DNA of 21,486 nt from an uncultured Acidobacteriota bacterium (GTDB lineage Bacteria > Acidobacteriota > Thermoanaerobaculia > Gp7-AA8). Position numbers and translations under genes: made by a program. Numbering within the stretch: position 1 is the first letter of the stretch; every line of letters starts with the position of its first letter. The stretch is taken from the NCBI GenBank assembly GCA_946887105.1, contig CAMPKJ010000061.1, forward strand, positions 1-21,486, read 5' to 3'. The notes under the pieces are model-generated. The model saw nothing but the letters and a program-made list of their open reading frames with translations. It searched no databases and was not told where the DNA came from. Positions 14,082 to 20,150 of the stretch are shown piece by piece.

Positions 14082-14735
14082 TCATGACGCGAAACGATTC
14101 ACCGTCAGTACGGCGCAGTTGCTGTGTTGCACGACCTGTTGGTCGTGTTCGTCGCCGATGCCGAGCGCGATCAGGTCGACGCGCTCCTTGCGCGCGGTCT
14201 GCACCATCTCGTCGCGATTGAGGATCTCGACGTAACGCGCATCGTCGGCGTCCGCCAGCACGCCGGCGTAGGCGACCGCGGCGCGTCCGGCGGGCGTCAG
14301 CCGCTCGCCGGCGATCACCTGCATCGGCGCGTCGACCCGCGTCGACTGATGAACCGCGATCACCGGCACCGGCGCCTGGCGGATGACCGCCTCGGTCACC
14401 GATCCGAACAGCAGCCGTTGCAAGCCGGTCCGCCCGTGCGTGCCCATGACGATCAGGTCCGCACCCGTTTCGCCCACCTGCGACACGATCGTCGTGGCCG
14501 GGTCGCCGGTGAGCACGCGAATGTCGAACGGCACGGTGGCAGGGATGTGCGTTTCGGCGAAGGTCTGCAACTGCTCGCGCTCGAGGTCGCCGGGCGGCAC
14601 GAACGCATCGACGTAAATGACGAGGAGGTGGGCGCGAAAGCGCTCGCCGAGGGCTGCGGCATAACGCAGCGCGTGCGCGGCGGGAGCACTGAAGTCCGTC
14701 GGCACGAGGATCAGTTTCGGCGTGAGCGGTTCCAT
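14082..14735 (-). CDS. Universal stress protein (UspA family)
   Basis: About 217 residues from the ATG at 14735, which has a very good ribosome site (AGGAGG, five bases away). A frame open further upstream lacks such a site. The N-terminal half is a complete UspA domain: ILVPTDFSAPAAHALRYAA at the start, and the ATP-binding signature GTHGRTGLQRLLFGSVTEAV around residue 110. The C-terminal 80 residues look like a degenerate second Usp half with a weaker DLIALGIGDEHDQQVVQHSNC stretch. Such proteins help cells survive starvation, respiratory arrest or oxidative stress. It heads a two-gene unit with the BON gene and starts 75 bases from candidate operator B. Confidence 0.9.
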   Translation of the reverse strand: MEPLTPKLILVPTDFSAPAAHALRYAAALGERFRAHLLVIYVDAFVPPGDLEREQLQTFAETHIPATVPFDIRVLTGDPATTIVSQVGETGADLIVMGTHGRTGLQRLLFGSVTEAVIRQAPVPVIAVHQSTRVDAPMQVIAGERLTPAGRAAVAYAGVLADADDARYVEILNRDEMVQTARKERVDLIALGIGDEHDQQVVQHSNCAVLTVNRFAS

Positions 14736-14809
14736 GTCCACCTCCTCGTTCGTGAAGCGGACCTCGAAGCCCGCTGCGCACAAGGTAGGCGCGCTACGAC
14801 CGGGTACGT

Positions 14810-14845
14810 ATGACCGTCGTCATCGGAGCATGTGACGGCTGTCTC
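14810..14845. promoter_or_regulatory. Candidate operator B, two palindromes two helical turns apart
   Basis: The divergent region between the universal stress gene and the radical SAM gene holds ATGACCGTCGTCAT (14810-14823), with exact arms ATGAC/GTCAT. A weaker second copy, GTGACGGCTGTCTC (14832-14845), has its centre 22 bases further on, about two helical turns. The same TGAC-N4-GTCA core is found at 8786 and 16845. Spacing to both gene starts (75 and 39-61 bases) suits a promoter-proximal operator. Confidence 0.45.
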
Positions 14846-14883
14846 ATCTCCGGCCGCGCTCCGGGATCACTCTCGGCAGTGCG

Positions 14884-16833
14884 ATGCGGCAAGCGGATGT
14901 GGTCCTGATCCATCCCCCGAGCGTGTTCGATTTCCGCGAGCGCGCCATCGCGTACGGGCCGATCAGCGACGTCATCCCGTCCTCGTCCGTGTTCGAGATG
15001 TACCCGGTCGGCTTCCTGACGCTCGCGGCATATCTGCGGCGCCATGGCTACCGCGTGCGGATCGTGAACCTCGCGCTGCTGATGATGCGCAGCCGCCGCT
15101 TCGATCCGGAGCGATTCCTGCGCCGCCTGCATCCGAAGCTGTTCGGAATCGATCTGCACTGGCTCCCGCACGCGCACGGCGGCGCCGCGCTGGCCGCGCT
15201 GCTGAAACGTCTCCATCCCGAGACGCCGATCGTGTTCGGCGGAATCTCGGCGACGTATTTTCATCGCGAGCTCATCGCCGATCCCGCGGCCGACTTCGTC
15301 CTGCGCGGCGCCGTCACCGAGCCGTCGCTGCTGGCGTTGGTGCGGGAGCTCGACGGCGCGCGGCGATTCGAGACAGTTCCCGGATTGACGTGGAAGCATG
15401 ACGGCCGGATATGCGTGAACGACGATCCCCCATCGCCCGCTTCGCTCGACGACTACGGCTTCGACCTCGGCATGATGGTCTCGGCGGTGGTCCGCGGTCT
15501 CGACTTCCGGACCAGCGTTCCGTTCGCAACGTGGTGGCGTCATCCGATCACGGCGGTGTTCACCGTGCGCGGCTGCGCGCGCCATTGCGTGACGTGCGGC
15601 GCGTCACGACCGGCATTCGGGTCCTTCATGCCCGGACAGTTCCCGATGTTGCGCAGTCCGGAAAAAATCGCGGAGCAGGTCCGGCAGCTGGCCGGGATCA
15701 CCCGCGCACCGATCTTCTTCGTCGGCGATCTCCGCGACGGCGGCCATCGCTACGTACGCGAGGTGCTCGCCGCGCTGCGCCGGACGCCCGTGTCCAATCG
15801 CATCGTCTTCGAGTTCTTCCATCCGCCGGACGCGGAGCTCGTCGCGGACCTCGACGAGTCGGTCCGGCATTGGGGAGCCGAGCTGTCTCCCGAAAGCCAC
15901 GATGAATCGGTTCGCGCACGGCTGGGCAAGGCGCACTACACGAACGCGCAGCTGGAAACAGCCATCGCGGCGATCCTCGGCTCGCGCTGCGAACAGCTCG
16001 ATCTCTTCTACATGACCGGGCTGCCTGGACAGACCCGCGCGAACGTGCTCGCGACGGTCGACGCCATCGAGCGACTGTTCGAGCGCTTCGATCGCCGCCT
16101 GTCGGCGTTCATCACCCCGATGGCGCCGTTTCTCGATCCCGGCAGCGAAGGCTTCGAGCATCCGGAGACCCACGGCTACACGCTTTTCGCGCGCACGCTC
16201 GCCGAACACCGCGCGCTGCTCGAGCAGAACGACTGGCAGTCGATGCTCAACTACGAGACGCGCTGGATGTCCCGCGCGGAAATCGTCGAGGCCACGTCCT
16301 CGGCGATGTCACGGCTGGATGCGGTCAAAGCGCGACATGGCCGCGCCATCGACAAGACGGCGCTTTTCCCCGCGGGCGCGTTTCTGCGCAACTTCAGGAT
16401 CGGAGGGATTGTGCGGCTGCTCGTGCGTGAATGCATCACGTGGCTGGGTAGCAGACGTCACACGGCCGCGGTCGCGCGCGAATTTACGTTGGGAGCCGTG
16501 AAGAAGAGGTCATCTGGAGGATTCATGCGCCGTCTCTCGATTCTGATCGTCGTTCTGTTCGCCCTGTCGTTCGTCGCCACTCCGCTGCTCGCCGAGGAAG
16601 CGCATTCGTGCGCCAAAGCCGAGAAGAGCTGCTGCAAGAAGGACGCGGAGTGCTGCAAGGACGCCGCTGCCGCCTGCTGCAAAGAAGCAAAGGCCTGCTG
16701 CGACGACAGCGCGTGCTGCAAAACCGCCGCTGATGGCACCCACCAGTGCTCGATGAAACACGCCGACGGAACTGCCTGCGCGTCGGCGACCTGCTGCAAG
16801 GACCACGGCTGCGACGTGAAGAAAACCTCGTAG
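14884..16833 (+). CDS. B12-binding radical SAM enzyme, frame fused in-line to Cys-rich protein
   Basis: The frame is 649 codons. Residues 1-140 form a cobalamin-binding-like fold (VVLIHPPSVFDF, YPVGFLTLAAYLRRHGYRV, IVFGGISATYF). Residues 231-238 hold the radical SAM cluster motif C-x3-C-x2-C (GCARHCVTCG), followed by a TIM-barrel-like region with the probable G-L-P-G-Q-T motif at about 380. This architecture is that of class B radical SAM enzymes, usually methylases or ring-forming enzymes; a family such as Ta0216-type is possible. The enzyme part should end near residue 545, but no stop occurs and the frame continues into a secreted Cys-rich protein (separate entry). No clear ribosome site precedes the ATG. 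Its substrate is unknown. Confidence 0.75.
   Translation: MRQADVVLIHPPSVFDFRERAIAYGPISDVIPSSSVFEMYPVGFLTLAAYLRRHGYRVRIVNLALLMMRSRRFDPERFLRRLHPKLFGIDLHWLPHAHGGAALAALLKRLHPETPIVFGGISATYFHRELIADPAADFVLRGAVTEPSLLALVRELDGARRFETVPGLTWKHDGRICVNDDPPSPASLDDYGFDLGMMVSAVVRGLDFRTSVPFATWWRHPITAVFTVRGCARHCVTCGASRPAFGSFMPGQFPMLRSPEKIAEQVRQLAGITRAPIFFVGDLRDGGHRYVREVLAALRRTPVSNRIVFEFFHPPDAELVADLDESVRHWGAELSPESHDESVRARLGKAHYTNAQLETAIAAILGSRCEQLDLFYMTGLPGQTRANVLATVDAIERLFERFDRRLSAFITPMAPFLDPGSEGFEHPETHGYTLFARTLAEHRALLEQNDWQSMLNYETRWMSRAEIVEATSSAMSRLDAVKARHGRAIDKTALFPAGAFLRNFRIGGIVRLLVRECITWLGSRRHTAAVAREFTLGAVKKRSSGGFMRRLSILIVVLFALSFVATPLLAEEAHSCAKAEKSCCKKDAECCKDAAAACCKEAKACCDDSACCKTAADGTHQCSMKHADGTACASATCCKDHGCDVKKTS
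16525..16833 (+). CDS. Secreted Cys-rich protein, internal in-frame start
   Basis: A 102-residue protein inside the 3' end of the radical SAM frame. Its ATG has its own ribosome site (GGAGG, five bases upstream) and begins a typical signal peptide (MRRLSILIVVLFALSFVATP, cleavage near LLA-EE). The mature part holds about 16 cysteines in about 80 residues, mostly as CC pairs spaced four to six residues apart (SCCKKDAECC, ACCKEAKACC, DDSACCK), with many Lys, Ala and acidic residues, then QCSMKHADGTAC and TCCKDHGC. No family recognised. It may bind metal ions in the periplasm, form a disulfide-rich coat, or be a substrate of the neighbouring radical SAM enzyme; only the export and cysteine pattern are visible. 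A terminator-like hairpin follows it. Confidence 0.7.
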   Translation: MRRLSILIVVLFALSFVATPLLAEEAHSCAKAEKSCCKKDAECCKDAAAACCKEAKACCDDSACCKTAADGTHQCSMKHADGTACASATCCKDHGCDVKKTS

Positions 16834-16844
16834 CACCGGTACGG

Positions 16845-16858
16845 GTGACAGCGGTCAC
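16845..16858. promoter_or_regulatory. Candidate operator C, GTGACAGCGGTCAC
   Basis: Arms GTGAC/GTCAC around AGCG, 12 bases after the Cys-rich stop and 72 bases before the YtxH-like start. It is preceded by GGTACGG, a flank that resembles those of the sites at 8786 and 14810 (GGTGACGG and GGTACGT). Confidence 0.45.
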
Positions 16859-16868
16859 TCTCCAACGG

Positions 16869-16915
16869 CCGCGGCGCGCACGAGCAAGCTCGGCGCGCCG
16901 CGGTATTTTTGTTTC
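16869..16915 (+). terminator. Rho-independent terminator
   Basis: An 11-base perfect stem, CCGCGGCGCGC (16869-16879) and GCGCGCCGCGG (16893-16903), continued after one bulged A by CGAG/CTCG around a four-base loop. It is directly followed by a T-rich run (tatttttgttt) on the plus strand. This is a textbook intrinsic terminator for the radical SAM/Cys-rich unit. It lies between candidate operator C and the YtxH gene, so a promoter at the operator would transcribe through it. Confidence 0.8.
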
Positions 16916-16929
16916 GAAAGGAGTGACCC

Positions 16930-17130
16930 ATGTTCAAGAAGGTGCCGAAATACGCCGTGCCGAAATACGTCTCGTCGTTCCTGGTGGGCTTCACGGTCGG
17001 AGCCGGCGTCGCGCTGATGGTCGCGCCGATGACCGGCAAAAAGATGCAGCGCAAAGTGGGCGATGTCGCGGAAAAGGTGTTCGACAAAGTCGACGACCTG
17101 AAAGTGGTAGCCCGCCGCATGGCCGGTTAG
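16930..17130 (+). CDS. Small YtxH-like membrane protein
   Basis: A 66-residue protein: a basic N-terminus (MFKKVPKYAVPKY), one glycine-rich hydrophobic helix (FLVGFTVGAGVALMVAPMTG) and a charged helical tail (KKMQRKVGDVAEKVFDKVDD...). The G-x3-G-x3-G run ending in A-P-x-x-G-K-x-x-R is the signature of the YtxH family, small stress-associated membrane proteins of unclear role. The ribosome site AAAGGAG stands eight bases before the ATG. It is a single-gene unit between a terminator and the hemA leader; an adjacent operator-like palindrome hints at shared control with the usp/BON genes. Confidence 0.8.
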   Translation: MFKKVPKYAVPKYVSSFLVGFTVGAGVALMVAPMTGKKMQRKVGDVAEKVFDKVDDLKVVARRMAG

Positions 17131-17215
17131 CGGCCGCATGCGCATGTGATCGCGCGCACATCGAGCCGTGACTCCATCCACCTTTTCGCCCGCGTGCCGC
17201 GGGTAGTCTCTCAGC

Positions 17216-18508
17216 GTGACGACGGACGCTCTCGTATTCGAATATGCAGCAGTCGCGGGCACAGCCGAACGCCGCACGGCGTTGCCTTTCCTGATCGGAC
17301 TGAACCACCGCACCGCGCCGCTCGACATACGGGAGCGTCTGGCCGTCCCGGAAGCAAAACTGGCCGAGATCACGCACGCGTTGACGCGCCTGCCGGGCGT
17401 GGACGGCGCCTGCGTGATCTCGACCTGCAACCGCGTCGAAGTGGTGGTCTCCTCGGCCGATGACGTGGTCGACAGCATCATCGACTGGCTCTCGCGGCAT
17501 GGCTGCACGCCGCGCGAAAGGCTGGAGCCGCATCTCTACATCCGCCGCGGCGGCGAGGCGGTCACGCACCTCTTCCGCGTCGCTTCCGGCCTCGACTCGA
17601 TGGTGGTCGGCGAGCCGCAGATCGCCGGCCAGGTGAAGAAGGCCTTCGGCGCCGGCGCGCTCGACCCGATGCTGCAGCAGCTCTTCGAGCAGACCATGCA
17701 CGTGGTCAAGAAAGTGCGCTCGCAGACCGGCATCGGCGAGCACGCGGTCTCGATCCCGTACGCCGCCGTGGAACTGGCCAAAAAGATCTTCGGCGAGCTC
17801 GATGGCGTGCGCGTACTCCTCCTCGGCGCCGGCGAGATCGGCGAGCTGACCGCCGAGCACTTCGCGAAGCAGAGCGTCGAGCAGATCTTCGTCGCCAACA
17901 AGACCTACGAGCGCGCGGTGGAGCTTTCGGCGCGCTTCGGCGGATCGGCGGTGCAGTTCAACGCCTTCGAAGACCAACTCGCGGAGTGCGACATCGTCAT
18001 CGCCTCCACGGCCGCACCGCACTACGTGATCGAGGCGGCGCAGGTCCAGCGCGCGCTCGAGGCGCGCAGCCAGCGCGGCCTGTTCCTCATCGACCTGGCC
18101 GTGCCGCGCAACATCGATCCGGCCATCGAACGCATCGACGGCGCGTATCTGTACGACATCGACGACCTGCAGCAGGTCGCGGACGCGAATCGCGAGCGCC
18201 GCCGCTGCGAGGCCGCGCGCGCCGAGGAGATCGTGGCGGGCGAGGTGCGCTCGTTCCACCGCCGCATCGACAGCGAGGACGCCACCCCGACCATCGTCGA
18301 GCTGCGCGCACGCGTCGACGGGATCCGCGCGGTGGAGCTCGAGAAATGCCTCCGCAAGCTCGGCCCGATCAGCATCGAGCAGCGGCAGTCGGTCGAACGC
18401 TTCGCCACGCAGCTGACCAACAAGATCCTGCACCAGCCGATCGTCGAGCTGAAAAAGAACGAGAGCATGCGCCGCACCATCCGCATGATCTTTGGACTGG
18501 AACGATGA
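17216..18508 (+). CDS. hemA: Glutamyl-tRNA reductase
   Basis: A 430-residue enzyme that reduces glutamyl-tRNA with NADPH to glutamate-1-semialdehyde, the first committed step of C5-route tetrapyrrole synthesis. Visible motifs: GLNHRTAPLDIRERL near residues 24-38, the catalytic cysteine in VISTCNRVEV (about residue 70), SGLDSMVVGEPQIAGQVK (about 125), the NADPH-binding LLLGAGEIGELTAEHF (about 200), and a C-terminal dimerisation helix region. The start is a GTG without an obvious ribosome site. The roughly 20 residues before the conserved core are longer than usual, so a start further in is possible. First gene of the hemA-hemC-cobA-tnaA unit; it ends in an ATGA overlap with hemC. Confidence 0.93.
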   Translation: MTTDALVFEYAAVAGTAERRTALPFLIGLNHRTAPLDIRERLAVPEAKLAEITHALTRLPGVDGACVISTCNRVEVVVSSADDVVDSIIDWLSRHGCTPRERLEPHLYIRRGGEAVTHLFRVASGLDSMVVGEPQIAGQVKKAFGAGALDPMLQQLFEQTMHVVKKVRSQTGIGEHAVSIPYAAVELAKKIFGELDGVRVLLLGAGEIGELTAEHFAKQSVEQIFVANKTYERAVELSARFGGSAVQFNAFEDQLAECDIVIASTAAPHYVIEAAQVQRALEARSQRGLFLIDLAVPRNIDPAIERIDGAYLYDIDDLQQVADANRERRRCEAARAEEIVAGEVRSFHRRIDSEDATPTIVELRARVDGIRAVELEKCLRKLGPISIEQRQSVERFATQLTNKILHQPIVELKKNESMRRTIRMIFGLER

Positions 18509-19416
18509 GCACGGTCCGCATCGGTACGCGCGGCTCACCTCTGGCGCTCTGGCAGGCCAACGAGACGGCACGCCTGCTGCGCAATGCCGGCTTCGAACCG
18601 CAGATCGTGACCATCCGCACCACCGGCGATCTCCGCCGCGACGTTTCGCTGGCCACCATCGGCGGCAAGGGTCTCTTCGTCAAAGAACTCGAAGAGGCGC
18701 TCGACCGCCACGAGATCGACGTCGCGGTGCACAGCCTCAAAGACGTCCCGTCGATCCTCCCCGGCCGCTTCGAGCTGTTCGGATTTCTCGAGCGCGGCGA
18801 TCCCCGCGATGCCTGGCTGCAACCGGACGGCTTGGCGATCGACGCACTGCCGGCGGGCTCCGTGATCGCCACGAGCGCGCCGCGCCGCCGCGCGCAACTG
18901 CTCGAGCAGTATCCGCATCTCCGCGTCGAGGCCATCCGCGGCAACGTGGAAACGCGCATCGCGAAAGTGCAATCGCGCGCGTACGACGGCCTGGTGCTCG
19001 CCAACGCCGGACTGATCCGCCTCCGGCTCGAGGACAGGATCGTCAGCACGTTCGACGTCGAGGCGATGATTCCTGCCGCTGGCCAGGCCATCGTCGCGAT
19101 GGAGGCTCTGCGCGACAGCACGCTGGGGCGCGACGCGGCGGCGGCAATCAACGAAACACGCAGCGCGACCGCCGCGACGTGCGAACGCGGCGTGCTGCAG
19201 CAGTTCGGGACGCAGCTCGATTGCACGTCGTGCATCGCCGTGCACGCGACCTTCGATCGCGAGATCACCATCCGCGCGTTCGTGGCCGATCTCGATGGCA
19301 CTTCGTCCGTGCGCGTGACGCAACACGGCACGGATGCCGATGCGCTGGTGCAGTCCGTGGCGGACGAGCTGCGCGATCGCGGCGCGCTTCCGCTGCTCGA
19401 GAGGAGAGCTTCATGA
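18505..19416 (+). CDS. hemC: Hydroxymethylbilane synthase (porphobilinogen deaminase)
   Basis: A 303-residue enzyme that polymerises four porphobilinogens into hydroxymethylbilane. Family motifs: RIGTRGSPLALWQA at the start, TTGDLRRD, GGKGLFVKELEEAL, VHSLKDVP, ATSAPRRRAQLL, IRGNVETRIAK, and PAAGQAIVAMEAL. The dipyrromethane cofactor Cys is expected in a GGCxxPIG motif; here the aligned stretch reads LDCTSCIAVHA (Cys at residue 240), with the usual Gly-Gly and Pro replaced and two extra residues before it. A cysteine is at the right place, so activity is probable. It overlaps hemA and cobA by four bases each. No hemD is seen beside it. Confidence 0.92.
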   Translation: MSTVRIGTRGSPLALWQANETARLLRNAGFEPQIVTIRTTGDLRRDVSLATIGGKGLFVKELEEALDRHEIDVAVHSLKDVPSILPGRFELFGFLERGDPRDAWLQPDGLAIDALPAGSVIATSAPRRRAQLLEQYPHLRVEAIRGNVETRIAKVQSRAYDGLVLANAGLIRLRLEDRIVSTFDVEAMIPAAGQAIVAMEALRDSTLGRDAAAAINETRSATAATCERGVLQQFGTQLDCTSCIAVHATFDREITIRAFVADLDGTSSVRVTQHGTDADALVQSVADELRDRGALPLLERRAS

Positions 19417-20150
19417 CAGGCAAAGTGTTTCTCGTCGGCGCCGGACCAGGCGATCCCGCGCTGCTCACCATGCGCGCGGCCGAGCTGATCGCCGCGGCGG
19501 ACCTGATCGCCATCGACGCGCTGGTCTCCCCTGAGATCGCCGCGCTCGTGCCGCGCGAAACGGATGTGGTGTTCGTCGGCAAGCGCGCCGGCAAGCACGC
19601 CATGCCGCAGGATGAGATCAACGAGCTGCTCATCGAGCAGGCGCGGAAAGGAAAACGCGTGGTCCGCCTGAAAGGCGGCGATCCGTTCGTGTTCGGCCGC
19701 GGCGCGGAAGAAGCGGAAGAGCTCACCGCGGCCGGCATTCCGGTGGAGATCGTTCCCGGCATCTCGTCCGCGATCGCGGGACCTGCGTACGCGGGCATTC
19801 CGGTCACGCATCGCCGCTTCGCCACTTCGCTCACGATCGTCACCGCGCACGAGTCGGAGGAATCGACCGGCATCGCGTGGGACTCGCTCTCCGAGCGCAA
19901 TGGCACGATCGTGTTCATGATGGGCCTCGGCAATCTGCCGCTGATCGTGAGCCAACTGCGCGGCCACGGCGTCGATCCCGACAAGCCGATCGCCGTGATC
20001 TCCAAGGCCACCACACCGCGGCAGCGCACCGTGCATGGCACGCTCGCCACCATCGTGCGGCGCGTCGAAGAGGCCGCGCTCGAGGCTCCGGCCGTGATCG
20101 TGGTCGGCGACGTGGTCACGCTGCGCCACTCTCTGGAGGTCCTGGCATGA
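19413..20150 (+). CDS. cobA: Uroporphyrinogen-III C-methyltransferase (SUMT)
   Basis: A 245-residue single-domain methyltransferase that converts uroporphyrinogen III with two SAM to precorrin-2, the branch to siroheme, cobalamin or heme d1. Motifs: FLVGAGPGDPALLTMRA at the N-terminus, GKRAGKHAMPQDEINELL, RLKGGDPFVFGRGAEEAEEL, and VPGISSAIAGPAYAGIPVTHR. The length fits stand-alone SUMT without the CysG dehydrogenase or a HemD domain. GAGAGGAG precedes the ATG, which overlaps the hemC stop; its own stop overlaps the tryptophanase start. Position after hemC in place of hemD makes the operon serve both heme and siroheme or B12. B12 would fit the cobalamin-binding radical SAM enzyme encoded nearby. 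Confidence 0.92.
   Translation: MTGKVFLVGAGPGDPALLTMRAAELIAAADLIAIDALVSPEIAALVPRETDVVFVGKRAGKHAMPQDEINELLIEQARKGKRVVRLKGGDPFVFGRGAEEAEELTAAGIPVEIVPGISSAIAGPAYAGIPVTHRRFATSLTIVTAHESEESTGIAWDSLSERNGTIVFMMGLGNLPLIVSQLRGHGVDPDKPIAVISKATTPRQRTVHGTLATIVRRVEEAALEAPAVIVVGDVVTLRHSLEVLA

Noticed and set aside
17145..17160. TGTGATCGCGCGCACA as a Crp-type site upstream of hemA
   Set aside because: Only the outer TGTG/CACA bases and the CG-rich centre are symmetric; the half-site match is poor and alternating CG runs are frequent here by chance.
16991..18571. A 526-codon minus-strand frame opposite the YtxH gene and hemA
   Set aside because: hemA is unmistakable on the plus strand, and no domain is seen in the antisense product.
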